A stretch of 64,000 nt of DNA. It comes from G963662675 sp963676845. GTDB taxonomy: Bacteria; Bacteroidota; Bacteroidia; Bacteroidales; Prolixibacteraceae. Shown piece by piece: positions 17,576 to 26,437 of this stretch. Positions within the stretch are counted from its first letter, which is position 1; each line of letters starts with the position of its first letter. The notes beneath the pieces are model-generated. The model saw nothing but the letters and a program-made list of their open reading frames with translations. It was not told where the DNA came from and did not search any database. Both the position numbers and the translations under genes were made by a program. Where the stretch lies: the NCBI GenBank assembly GCA_963676845.2, contig CAXXKK010000008.1:1-64000 (forward strand), given 5' to 3'.

Positions 17576-19621
17576 TTACTTCAATCCACTTCTTTCCAGT
17601 AATGCATCAATAGTTGGTTCTTGTCCGCGGAAACGTTTATACAAAATCATGGGATGCTCACTTCCTCCTTTTTCCAGAATATTTGTTCGGAAAGAATCTG
17701 CTGTTGCTTTGTCGAAAATGCCATTCTCCTTGAACACTGAAAACGCATCGGCATCCAATACTTCAGCCCATTTGTAGCTGTAATATCCGGCATCGTAACC
17801 ACCTGCAAAAATGTGTGAAAATGCAGTACTCATCATCGAGCCTTCTACCGGGTCGAATAATTCGGTTGGAGCCATAGCTTTTTGTTCAAAATCTTTAACC
17901 TCTCCATCAATTGGTTTTTCTAATGAGTGATAAGCCATGTCTAGCATTCCAAAGCTCAACTGACGTTCAGAAAAATAACCGGACTGGAAATTCTTAGCTG
18001 CGATTAATTTCTGGATCAATTCTTCGGGAAGCTTTTCCCCGGTTTCAAAATGAACAGCAAAACGGTCTAGCCATTCTTTTTCGTAAGCCCAGTTTTCGTG
18101 CATTTGCGAAGGTAACTCGACAAAGTCCCAGTAAACATTAGTTCCCGAAGTTCCTCCGTATTGGCACTGACTGAGCATTCCATGCAAGGCATGTCCAAAT
18201 TCGTGGAGGAAAGTGGTTACTTCATCAATTGTTAGCAAAGACGGTTTGGTTTCGGTGGGCTTGGTGAAATTTGTAACGATGCTAATATGGGGGCGAACGT
18301 TTTTATCACCTTCCATATACTGGTCGTGATAATCAGTCATCCATGCACCTGAACGTTTTTCTTCACGAGGGAAGAAATCCAGATATAGAATAGCAACAAA
18401 ATCACCTTTTTCACTATAAACCTCGTAGGGTTTTACATCCTTATGGTAAACATCAATTTCTTTATTTTCCTTTAAAACAAGACCGTAAAGTTCATGGGCT
18501 AAATTGAAAACACCTTCTATCACATTTTCCAGTTTGAAGTAGGGTTTTAGCTCTTCTTCGTTGAATCCGTAACGGGCATTTTTTAGTTTTTCAGAATAAT
18601 AAGCCCAGTCCCAGCGTTGGATTTTTCCATCAAAACCCAGTTCATTGGCAAATTGTTGCACCTCTTCAAAATCCTTTAGGGCAAAAGTATAGGAAGCTTC
18701 ATGCAACTCATTTAAGAAGCTCTCAACCTTTTCGGGCGTTTCGGCCATTCGCTGTTCCAGTTTAAAGGATGCATGGGTTGAATAGCCTAAAAGTTTTGCT
18801 TTCTGGATTTTCAGATCGATCAATTTTTTGACAATCTCCTTATTGTCATGTTCGTTGTTTTGATTTCCCTTGCTGCTCGAGGCACGGAAAAGTTTTTCAC
18901 GAAGTTCACGCTTATCGGCATATTTCATAAAAGGGAGCATACTTGGATATTGGAGTGTAAAGATCCAGCCTTCCTTTTCTTTTTGTTTGGCAGTTGATGC
19001 TGCTGCTTCACGTGCAAATTCAGGTAAACCTGTAAGATCTGATTCATTTGTAATGTGAAGTTCAAAAGCATTGGTCTCGGCCAACACATTTTGTTGAAAC
19101 TGAAGGCCAAGTTTACTAAGCTCAGAAGTAATTTTACGGTATTCTTCTTTTCCTTTTTTGTTCAGATTGGCTCCGTTGCGAATAAAATTTTTGTATCCAT
19201 TATCCAACAAAGTTTGTTGTTCTGTATTTAAGTTGAGCTCATCTTTTTGTTGATATACTGCATTAATACGGGCAAACAAATCTTCATTTAGGGTAATGTC
19301 GTTCCCAAACTCAGAAAGCATGGGAGCTACCTCCTGCGCAATTTTTTGCATTTCGTCATTCGTGTGTGCCGAATTAAGATTGAAGAAAATCTTTCGAATT
19401 ATTCCCAAACGATAACCCGCATTTTCCATCGCTTCAACAGTATTCTCAAAAGTTGGAGCATCTGTGTTTTCGATTATAGCCTGAATTTCAGCTTTTGCCT
19501 GTTTAATAGCTTCTTTAAAGGCCGGCAAATAATGCTCATTCTCTATTTTGCTAAATGGGGCTGCATTGTGTATGGTGTTGAAATCCTGCAATAAAGGATT
19601 GTTCGTATTTGTCTTTGTCAT
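17576..19621 (-). CDS. dcp: M3 family zinc metallopeptidase (peptidyl-dipeptidase Dcp / oligopeptidase A type)
   Basis: 681 residues, the usual length for Dcp/PrlC. The zinc site TFLHEFGHALHG is near residue 465 (HExxH with the second His), followed by the third ligand region YWDFVELPSQMHENWA (~490). The late GGYDAGYYSYKWAEVLDADAF block matches the M3 substrate-gating loop. No signal peptide, so it is cytoplasmic or leaves by an unusual route. It degrades short peptides from proteolysis or the environment. Dcp and OpdA cannot be told apart from sequence alone, so the symbol is provisional. Confidence 0.88.
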   Translation of the reverse strand: MTKTNTNNPLLQDFNTIHNAAPFSKIENEHYLPAFKEAIKQAKAEIQAIIENTDAPTFENTVEAMENAGYRLGIIRKIFFNLNSAHTNDEMQKIAQEVAPMLSEFGNDITLNEDLFARINAVYQQKDELNLNTEQQTLLDNGYKNFIRNGANLNKKGKEEYRKITSELSKLGLQFQQNVLAETNAFELHITNESDLTGLPEFAREAAASTAKQKEKEGWIFTLQYPSMLPFMKYADKRELREKLFRASSSKGNQNNEHDNKEIVKKLIDLKIQKAKLLGYSTHASFKLEQRMAETPEKVESFLNELHEASYTFALKDFEEVQQFANELGFDGKIQRWDWAYYSEKLKNARYGFNEEELKPYFKLENVIEGVFNLAHELYGLVLKENKEIDVYHKDVKPYEVYSEKGDFVAILYLDFFPREEKRSGAWMTDYHDQYMEGDKNVRPHISIVTNFTKPTETKPSLLTIDEVTTFLHEFGHALHGMLSQCQYGGTSGTNVYWDFVELPSQMHENWAYEKEWLDRFAVHFETGEKLPEELIQKLIAAKNFQSGYFSERQLSFGMLDMAYHSLEKPIDGEVKDFEQKAMAPTELFDPVEGSMMSTAFSHIFAGGYDAGYYSYKWAEVLDADAFSVFKENGIFDKATADSFRTNILEKGGSEHPMILYKRFRGQEPTIDALLERSGLK

Positions 19622-19675
19622 TTTCTCAATTTAAAGTGTTATAACACTGATATTCTTAAAATAGTTTACTAATTC

Positions 19676-19702
19676 GTCATCCTGAACTTGTTTCGGGATG
19701 AC
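19676..19702 (-). repeat. Dispersed GTCATCCTGAA-type palindrome, likely terminator of the flavin reductase gene
   Basis: GTCATCCTGAA pairs with TTTCGGGATGAC (one G-T pair, 5-nt loop). It lies 10 bp after the flavin reductase stop. From memory, close variants are common intergenic repeats in Bacteroidetes genomes; copy number here was not measured. Confidence 0.6.
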
Positions 19703-19712
19703 TTATAAAGAA

Positions 19713-20297
19713 TTACTTCTTTTTTTTCTTTTTCTTCTTTTCAACCGACCAGCCAAATTTCCCAATGGGTTCTCCCACCTTGAAATAGTGCCCGTGAGAA
19801 TAGCAAATTGGATCTGCTTTTTTAAGGCTAAAAGCACCTGTTTCCGGATCAATGTATTTGTCGTCTGCAATTACATTTACCACTTCAGAAATAAACATGT
19901 GGTGTGCTCCGAGGTCAATAATATCTTTTACTTTGCATTCAATGCTAATAGGAGCTTCTTTAATAATAGGAGCTTTTACAATTGTTGCCGGAGCAGGAGT
20001 GAGGTTCATTTCTTTCCACTTATCGAATTTACTTCCTGAGCGAACACCACACCAGTCGGTGGCTCGTGCCAGTTCTTCGGTTGTTAGGTTGATTACATAT
20101 TCTCCGGTTCGTTTAATAATTTCATATGAATGTCGTGAAGGACGAACTGAAATATAGCACATCGGCGGATCGCTGGAAATTGTGCCTGTCCAGGCAATAG
20201 TTATCAGGTTGTATTCTTCGGGTGTTTCCCCACAACTTACTAATACTGCAGGAAGAGGATAAATCATTGTTCCGGGTTTCCAGTTCACTTTTGCCAT
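19713..20297 (-). CDS. Flavin reductase family protein (FMN-binding, flavoredoxin-like)
   Basis: 194 residues in one FMN-binding split-barrel domain: PLPAVLVSCG at the start, the NLITIAWTGTISSDPPMCYISVRPSRHSYE-type FMN segment (~30-60), ATDWCGVRSGSKFDKW (~85) and a SIECKVKDIIDLGAHHMFISEV strand (~120). Members reduce free flavin or act as flavoredoxins. The C-terminus is an uninterrupted run of eight Lys after VE, encoded by an A-rich tract (19716-19739) that is prone to slippage. A -7 box (TACCTTTG, minus strand, 20423-20430) lies about 125 bp upstream. Confidence 0.87.
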   Translation of the reverse strand: MAKVNWKPGTMIYPLPAVLVSCGETPEEYNLITIAWTGTISSDPPMCYISVRPSRHSYEIIKRTGEYVINLTTEELARATDWCGVRSGSKFDKWKEMNLTPAPATIVKAPIIKEAPISIECKVKDIIDLGAHHMFISEVVNVIADDKYIDPETGAFSLKKADPICYSHGHYFKVGEPIGKFGWSVEKKKKKKKK

Positions 20298-20554
20298 ATT
20301 CTCTGTTTGTTTTTTATTTTTAAAATTTGTGTCAGAATGGATTGAAATTTTCTCCTTGATCGAGATATTTTTTCTTCTTGAAGAAAATACAAGTATTCAA
20401 ATATGATTTTATTAATGAATCACAAAGGTAAAAAAAGTGAAGGGGATTAAAATTAAACCCCCTTCAAGCTGAGCAATCAAATTATTGATTTAACCAACTA
20501 AACATCTTTATATTTTTGAGATCTTCTATGAAGACCAATTGTGTTTATAATGAT

Positions 20555-21406
20555 TTACTCACCGTTATAGATGCATGAATTTTGTTCCAGATTGATTACT
20601 GCAAAAAAGCCCAATGCTCCATTGCTAATGTTTCCGGTAACATTGGCTGCCGGTCCGCTAAACATCGGAATGTTATCACTTACTTCCTCGATTGTCTCAT
20701 TAATGAAGTTGAAGTATTCTTCAGTAATTCCTGCCATTTCCAAGGTGACTTTATCTCCTGAATCGACAATTTCATCTCTGTCTTCATCAAAGTACTGAAC
20801 TCGTGCTCCATTGATGATATTCCCGTTAAAAAAACGATCATCGGTTGTCCAGTAATTGCTGATTGTATCGGTGTACAAAACATCATTTTTATAGACTTTG
20901 AAGAGATAGAAATCATCTGTTTCTCTCGGATCGGAAGTATATATTTTCACTTCCCAGCCGTTCCAGCTGTCATTGTATTCTACTTCAACGTCTTCAATCG
21001 GAGGCGTTGGTTTCATTTCTGTTTCAGCGGTGTACAGCTCTGTTTTACCATTATCATCAATATCTACATTTTCTATAAGAAGTTGATATGTGCGACCTGT
21101 GACTCCTGCATAATTTTCAGGGGTGAGGTAAGTTCCCGGTTCATTGAAATCTTCGGTAAGTTGAATCGTCTCAAAACCATCATTGATGGAAACAACAGCA
21201 TTGGAAACAGCCGGACTTTCATCATTATAAAAGTAGGATGTCGATTTTGACAGATAAACTGCATGTTGCGTGGGAACATCGGTAATTTCGGCAAAAACAA
21301 CAAGCTTGGATTCTCCAGCTTCTTCCAGCTCAATGTCAACGATCTCGGTACAGGCACTAAGCGATAAGATGCTTATAACTACGATTATATAGTGTATTGT
21401 TTTCAT
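20555..21406 (-). CDS. DUF4249 lipoprotein, partner of the TonB receptor
   Basis: 283 residues. Lipoprotein signal with lipobox LSLSAC (Cys19), then CTEIVDIELEEAGESKLVVFAEITD, the DUF4249 opening. The body is predicted beta-rich with acidic loops. DUF4249 proteins are almost always encoded next to a TonB-dependent receptor, as here: the receptor stop precedes this ATG by 6 bp, so they form an operon. The likely role is an outer-membrane lipoprotein working with the receptor, similar to SusD in position; ligand unknown. Confidence 0.85.
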   Translation of the reverse strand: MKTIHYIIVVISILSLSACTEIVDIELEEAGESKLVVFAEITDVPTQHAVYLSKSTSYFYNDESPAVSNAVVSINDGFETIQLTEDFNEPGTYLTPENYAGVTGRTYQLLIENVDIDDNGKTELYTAETEMKPTPPIEDVEVEYNDSWNGWEVKIYTSDPRETDDFYLFKVYKNDVLYTDTISNYWTTDDRFFNGNIINGARVQYFDEDRDEIVDSGDKVTLEMAGITEEYFNFINETIEEVSDNIPMFSGPAANVTGNISNGALGFFAVINLEQNSCIYNGE

Positions 21407-21412
21407 ATCCTC

Positions 21413-23767
21413 TTAAAAGTTGAAATTATAAGTTACTGAAGGGATGATAGGAAATAAGTACGTTTTTTCAGCATATGTTTTATTTGGGTTTTCATCATCC
21501 TGTTTGAAATTGAGTGCCCAGGTATTTTTCCGGTTGTACATATTGTAGATGGAAAATACCCATTCGCCACTCCATGCATGATTGTTTTTGTTTTTCCCTT
21601 TCAGCGTAAGAGATAAATCCAGTCTGTGATAGTCGTCGTATCTTGCTCCATTGCGTTCTGAGTAAATGGGTACAATAGCACCATTAATCTCATAGCGTTG
21701 CACGGGTAATGTTACAGGTTGACCGGATGCATACAGCCAGTTGGCAGAAACAGAAACCCTTTTGTTTAGCTCGTAGCTTGCAACCAAGCTAATGTCATGT
21801 GGCTTGTCGAAAGGTGCAACGTAGGTTTGTCCATTGTTGATTTCAGCAATTGTTCGTTCTGTATGTGAAAGCGTATAACTCAACCATCCTGTTAGTTTTC
21901 CTTCAGCCTTTTTAAGCAGGAATTCAAGACCATAAGCTTTTGATGAACCAACACGTACTTCTCCTTCTAAATATTTGTTGAGGAGTAATTCCGCATGGTC
22001 GGCAAAGTCGATTGTGTTCTTCATTTCTTTGTAATACCCTTCAACAGATAGCTGGAACATATCATTTTTGAAGTTTTTGAAAACTCCCAGTGCATATTGA
22101 TCAGCTATCTGTGGTTTGATATTCGGACTTGCAGGGAACCAAATATCCAGTGGGCTGCCGGCTGTTGAATTGGAAGCTTGCTGAATATATTGTCTTGAGC
22201 GATTATAATTAAACTTGAAAGACAAGTCATCAGAAACCATGTAATTGATGCCAAGGCGAGGTTCTAGTCCAAAATAGTTTTTGTAAACATTGCCTGATCC
22301 GTATGCTGTGGAGTCTGAAACTTCGTAGTTTTCATCATACTCATATACTGTTGCTTCTCCAATATTTTGGAACAGAGAGGCACGGATACCATATTTCAAT
22401 GCAACTTTATCTCCAATATTTATCTCATGGGAAATATATCCTGAATGTTCCAGTGCGTAGTTTCTGTCAATCACATATTCTGTGAATATACTCTCATCGC
22501 CAACTCCTTTTGCAACACCCGGATTAAAGCCATGATAAAAACTTTGTACACCAAATTGAAGTGAATTTTCTGGTGTAATAAAATAACTGAAATCTGCTTT
22601 TAGACCCACATCCTCCAGATCAGAATCCCAAACCCATGATTCGGGCTCATCTTCGGCAGTTCCTAACTGGTAATCGTATTTGCTCCAAACCGATGTTAAA
22701 TTCAGGAACAGTTTCTGATTAAAAATATGGTTCCAGCGAACTGTAAATGTTTTGTTCCCAAAGCCCATCTTAAAATCAGGACTTTTCATGACGTCACGTC
22801 CTAAATATCCACTTAGGTATAAGCGGTTATTTTCATTAAAACGATGACTCACCTTAATGTTTGTGTCATAGAAATAAAGCTTGCTGTTTTTTACATCATC
22901 GTCACTGGATAGTAAAAGAAACAAATCCATATAAGTCCTTCGACCCGAAATAAGGAAAGTTGTTCTATCCTTGATTATGGGGCCTTCCAGGGTTAAACGA
23001 CTGGATATATTTCCAATTCCTCCGGTTCCTGAGAATTTCTTGGAGTTCCCATCTTTCATTCGTACATCTAATAACGAAGATAGGCGTCCGCCATACTGTG
23101 CCGGGACATCTCCTTTGTACAATTTCAGGTCGTTTATGGCATCGTTGTTAAAAACAGAGAAGAAACCCATCAGGTGAGAAGCATTGTAAACAGTCGCTTC
23201 ATCAAGCAAGATGAGGTTTTGATCGGGTGTTCCCCCGCGGACACTAAATCCCGAGCCTCCTTCGCTGGTTGATTGTACACCGGGAAGTAACTGGATGGCT
23301 TTAACAGGGTCAACTTCTCCCATTAATGCTGGGATCGATTTTACAGTTGCCGGTTGTAGTTTTTCAACTCCCATTTGTACGTTTGTGATGTTGCTGTTTT
23401 TTTTCTCAGCCATAACCGTTACTTCCTGAAGTTCTTCTGATTCGGGTGTTAGCTCAACTTCAAGAACCTGGTTGTCAGTTAAGGAAATCCTTTTCTCAAA
23501 ATCCTGGTAACCAATGAATGAAAAAATTAAAGTGTAATCACCTGGTACGAGCGAAATGGAATAAAATCCGTAGCTGTTACTAATTGTTCCAACTGTATTT
23601 TCCGGAACAAATAAAGTTGCACCAATAAGGGATTCACCATTTTCAATGTCAATAATGTGACCGCTTATGGTGTATCTTTTGGGCGCTTCATTCCCTTCGG
23701 GAGCAGCATTTGAGTAAAAGGCTGTAGATAGAAATACAGCCAGTAAAAAAAGATAATTTCTGAACAT
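21413..23767 (-). CDS. TonB-dependent receptor with carboxypeptidase-like domain
   Basis: 784 residues: signal peptide (about 1-21), carboxypeptidase-like regulatory domain (YTISGHIIDIENGESLIGATLFV, ~32-115), plug (VKAIQLLPGVQSTSEGGSGF-type, with VRGGTPDQNLILLDEATVYN, ~145-250) and a barrel ending VTYNFNF with the terminal Phe typical of outer-membrane proteins. It is the first gene of a two-gene operon with a DUF4249 lipoprotein. The class is widespread in Bacteroidetes and handles unknown nutrients or peptides. Confidence 0.9.
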   Translation of the reverse strand: MFRNYLFLLAVFLSTAFYSNAAPEGNEAPKRYTISGHIIDIENGESLIGATLFVPENTVGTISNSYGFYSISLVPGDYTLIFSFIGYQDFEKRISLTDNQVLEVELTPESEELQEVTVMAEKKNSNITNVQMGVEKLQPATVKSIPALMGEVDPVKAIQLLPGVQSTSEGGSGFSVRGGTPDQNLILLDEATVYNASHLMGFFSVFNNDAINDLKLYKGDVPAQYGGRLSSLLDVRMKDGNSKKFSGTGGIGNISSRLTLEGPIIKDRTTFLISGRRTYMDLFLLLSSDDDVKNSKLYFYDTNIKVSHRFNENNRLYLSGYLGRDVMKSPDFKMGFGNKTFTVRWNHIFNQKLFLNLTSVWSKYDYQLGTAEDEPESWVWDSDLEDVGLKADFSYFITPENSLQFGVQSFYHGFNPGVAKGVGDESIFTEYVIDRNYALEHSGYISHEINIGDKVALKYGIRASLFQNIGEATVYEYDENYEVSDSTAYGSGNVYKNYFGLEPRLGINYMVSDDLSFKFNYNRSRQYIQQASNSTAGSPLDIWFPASPNIKPQIADQYALGVFKNFKNDMFQLSVEGYYKEMKNTIDFADHAELLLNKYLEGEVRVGSSKAYGLEFLLKKAEGKLTGWLSYTLSHTERTIAEINNGQTYVAPFDKPHDISLVASYELNKRVSVSANWLYASGQPVTLPVQRYEINGAIVPIYSERNGARYDDYHRLDLSLTLKGKNKNNHAWSGEWVFSIYNMYNRKNTWALNFKQDDENPNKTYAEKTYLFPIIPSVTYNFNF

Positions 23768-23896
23768 TGCTTAATTGTTTAGTTGTTTTGCTTTTATGTA
23801 TGACTTTAAAGTATGTGCAATGTTACAGCTAATGTTAGTAAGAGTATATTTTGAATAGGTAAATGGAATAAAATACTAGGTAGACTGATTTTATTT

Positions 23897-24502
23897 TCAG
23901 AAAGTATAATAGATACAGGTACTTATTACATTATTAAACTGATCGTCCCACCAATACCAATACGATTCGGCCGGCAATTTCCTTACAGGCATAAATGAGT
24001 ATGCAAACCGCAGGTCAAATTTCAGTTTCTCATTGATTTTAAATCTTCCTCCCAAGAATGCCTGATAGTCAAAATCCTTGAAGGGTTTTTGCTCAGGTTC
24101 AATAAATTTTCCGTAATTATCCCATTCCCCTCCATGCATTAAGTAACCAAAAGATATGCCTCCTAAAACAGATAATCTATCATTAGTTTGATAACCAAAG
24201 TAAAAGGGAATGTCAATATATCCCAGCCTCATAATATATTTACGAAGTTCTGCATCATCTTCATGGGGATTTTCGCGGCTACCTTTTTGGGCGTATTTGA
24301 GTTCCATACCTGCATATGTTTTTTCAGACAGCTTCGTTTCTACAAATGCTCCTAAAACAATACCTGCTTTATGATATCCGTGAAATGAATCTCCATCAAC
24401 CTGGGTTGCGTTTAGTCCTCCAACTAATCCGGCATCAAAACGCTGTGCATTTACATGAACTGCGCATATTAAAAAGAAGATTATGAGTAGTCGTTTTTTC
24501 AT
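23897..24502 (-). CDS. Outer-membrane beta-barrel protein (porin family, PF13568-like)
   Basis: 201 residues: signal peptide (about 1-19, ending VNAQ), then alternating beta strands beginning RFDAGLVGGLNATQVDGD, the usual opening of the outer-membrane beta-barrel family, and ending ISTCIYYTF with a terminal Phe. The barrel is small (8-10 strands). Function unknown. Its ATG overlaps the stop of the upstream sirtuin gene (TAATG), so the two are translationally coupled, though no functional link is known. Confidence 0.8.
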   Translation of the reverse strand: MKKRLLIIFFLICAVHVNAQRFDAGLVGGLNATQVDGDSFHGYHKAGIVLGAFVETKLSEKTYAGMELKYAQKGSRENPHEDDAELRKYIMRLGYIDIPFYFGYQTNDRLSVLGGISFGYLMHGGEWDNYGKFIEPEQKPFKDFDYQAFLGGRFKINEKLKFDLRFAYSFMPVRKLPAESYWYWWDDQFNNVISTCIYYTF

Positions 24503-25188
24503 TAGGAACTAATTAAAATTTGCTTCAGCTTTTTAACACCTTCTCCTGCTTTTTCTTCAATGTAAGAGACATTTTTGAATGAAACCGAAGGTTTTTCAGG
24601 ATCGATGACATATAGTTGAGCATCATCCTTTGTGTAATGAACCAGGCCTGCTGCCGGATAAACATTAAGAGATGTGCCGATAACCACAAAAATATCGGCT
24701 TGTTCCGAGATTTTTATTGCTTCATCCATTGCTGGTACAGCTTCTCCAAACCAGACAATATGTGGTCGAAGTTGAGAACCTTTTTCGCAAGTATCTCCTA
24801 TCTTTAATTCCCAGCCGTCTAAATCATAAATGAGTTCCGGATGGCGGGTACTTCTTACTTTTTTAAGTTCACCATGAAGATGGAGTACTTTAGAGCTTCC
24901 GGCTTGTTCATGCAGATCATCTATATTTTGGGTAATCACATGTACATCGTAGTAGTTTTCAAGTTCAGCAATTCCAAGATGTCCTTCATTGGGCTTACTA
25001 TTGTATAGCTGCTTGCGACGTTCATTATAGAACTGGTTTACTAATTCAGGATTTCTTTCCCAGGCTTCAGGAGTTGCAACTTCGGTAACGTCATACTCTT
25101 CCCAAAGTCCACCCATTTCACGGAAAGTTCGCAATCCACTTTCCTGGCTCATTCCTGCACCTGAAAGAACAACTAACTTTTTCTTCAT
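24502..25188 (-). CDS. cobB: NAD-dependent protein lysine deacylase, sirtuin family
   Basis: 228 residues from the ATG at 25188; an in-frame GTG one codon earlier is less likely. Sirtuin motifs: GAGMSQESGLRTFR (NAD binding), TQNIDDLHEQAG, the catalytic His in LHLHGEL, RPHIVWFGEAVP and VIGTSLNVYPAAG. FYNERR supplies the Tyr-x-x-Arg pair that marks class III sirtuins, which remove succinyl and other acidic acyl groups. The zinc-ribbon cysteines of E. coli CobB are mostly missing; only one Cys (GDTCEKG) remains. A terminator-like hairpin lies 57 bp upstream (25245-25268). The gene overlaps the porin gene by one base. Confidence 0.88.
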   Translation of the reverse strand: MKKKLVVLSGAGMSQESGLRTFREMGGLWEEYDVTEVATPEAWERNPELVNQFYNERRKQLYNSKPNEGHLGIAELENYYDVHVITQNIDDLHEQAGSSKVLHLHGELKKVRSTRHPELIYDLDGWELKIGDTCEKGSQLRPHIVWFGEAVPAMDEAIKISEQADIFVVIGTSLNVYPAAGLVHYTKDDAQLYVIDPEKPSVSFKNVSYIEEKAGEGVKKLKQILISS

Positions 25189-25244
25189 CACTTAAAATTT
25201 TATTAAAGATAGAAAAACCTTCTTTTTTGATGAAGATAAAAAAA

Positions 25245-25268
25245 GCCGGTTTATGTGTATAAACCGGC
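25245..25268 (-). terminator. Minus-strand terminator hairpin upstream of the sirtuin gene
   Basis: Perfect 10-bp stem GCCGGTTTAT / ATAAACCGGC with a 4-nt loop; on the minus strand a run of seven T follows. No gene lies upstream on that strand before 25615, so it acts either as an attenuator for the sirtuin operon or ends an unannotated small RNA. Confidence 0.65.
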
Positions 25269-25615
25269 ACAAAATCTAAAACCAATGATTATGATAATAC
25301 TTTATTCATAATTCATTTGAAAAAACACATCTTTTTGGGAAGATAGGTTGGTGTTTTCTCAATCGTACTTCCATTTAGATACAAAAAACGGATTTTGGTT
25401 TAAGAGTTCATTTAATAATTTTTGATAAAGGTCTGTATTCTCTTTTTATAAAAGAGATTTTATAAGAAGAGAAGTAGTCTGGTGATGGAGGTTTAATTAC
25501 AATAAAATACAGATCTGTTATTAATATTAAGATCAATATTGAATTAAGTAAGACCCAAAATCAACTATCTTATAACTGTATTGTTGTAACTTTACAAAAA
25601 ATAAAAACGATAAAT
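25269..25615. other. Intergenic region before mscS; no gene seen
   Basis: AT-rich, no ORF or RNA gene recognised on either strand. A weak plus-strand hairpin (TCTCTTTT / AAAAGAGA, about 25439-25457, followed by TTTT) is present. A -7-like TAACTTTA near 25587 may serve the MscS gene. Confidence 0.4.
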
Positions 25616-26434
25616 ATGGAAATGATAGAAAGTTTTTCGACATGGATTACTGATTTGGCTGTTACATATGGCTTAAAGCTTATTGCTGCAGTAGTAACTT
25701 TGGTTATTGGTTTGTGGATCATTAAAATGATTACAAAGGCATTAGCCAGGATAATGGAAAAGAGGGAAGTCGATGCTTCCTTGCGTGGGTTCCTTAACAG
25801 TATGCTTGGTCTCTTGTTGAAAGCGATGCTGATTATTTCGGCAGTTAGTATGATTGGTATAGAAATGACTTCGTTTGTTGCGATTCTCGGTGCTGCTGGT
25901 TTGGCTGTTGGTATGGCACTTTCCGGTACCCTGCAAAACTTTGCCGGAGGAGTTATGATTCTCTTTTTTAAACCATTTAAAGTTGGAGATTATATTGAAG
26001 CTCAGGGATATGCTGGTACTGTTTTTGAAATTCAGATTTTTATTACAGTACTTAAAACCCCAGATAATAAAACTATTATTATTCCTAATGGTGGACTTTC
26101 AACTGGTTCATTGATTAATTATTCTGCAGAAGAAAATCGAAGGGTTGATTTTTCTTTTGGGATTGCATATGGTGATGACTATGATAAGGCAAAAGAATTG
26201 TTACTTGAACTTATTAAAAAGGATGAACGTATTTTGAAAGATCCTGAGCCATTTATTGCTCTGGGAGCTCTTGCAGATAGCTCTGTAAATATTACGGTTC
26301 GTGTGTGGGCAAAAACAAGTGATTACTGGGGAGTTCATTTCGACATGAATGAAAAAGTATATAAAGAGTTTGATAAGAATGGATTAAGTATTCCTTTTCC
26401 TCAATTGGATGTTCATCTTCAAAATGACAAATAA
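25616..26434 (+). CDS. Small-conductance mechanosensitive channel, MscS family
   Basis: 272 residues, close to E. coli MscS (286). Three N-terminal membrane segments (about 17-40, 62-82, 88-110); TM3 carries the Gly/Ala pore pattern GAAGLAVGMALSGTLQNFAGG (here split as GLAVGMALSG then TLQNFAGG). The soluble beta domain follows (KPFKVGDYIE, then PNGGLSTGSLINYS, ~150-165) and a C-terminal alpha/beta cage to residue 265. It releases solutes under hypo-osmotic stress. A DUF3078 gene starts 3 bp after the stop, so they are co-transcribed. Confidence 0.92.
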   Translation: MEMIESFSTWITDLAVTYGLKLIAAVVTLVIGLWIIKMITKALARIMEKREVDASLRGFLNSMLGLLLKAMLIISAVSMIGIEMTSFVAILGAAGLAVGMALSGTLQNFAGGVMILFFKPFKVGDYIEAQGYAGTVFEIQIFITVLKTPDNKTIIIPNGGLSTGSLINYSAEENRRVDFSFGIAYGDDYDKAKELLLELIKKDERILKDPEPFIALGALADSSVNITVRVWAKTSDYWGVHFDMNEKVYKEFDKNGLSIPFPQLDVHLQNDK

Positions 26435-26437
26435 GCA

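Noticed and set aside
19698..20039. 113-codon Phe-rich ORF opposite the flavin reductase
   Set aside because: Composition (Phe, Asn, Ser) reflects the complement of the Lys/Glu-rich real gene.
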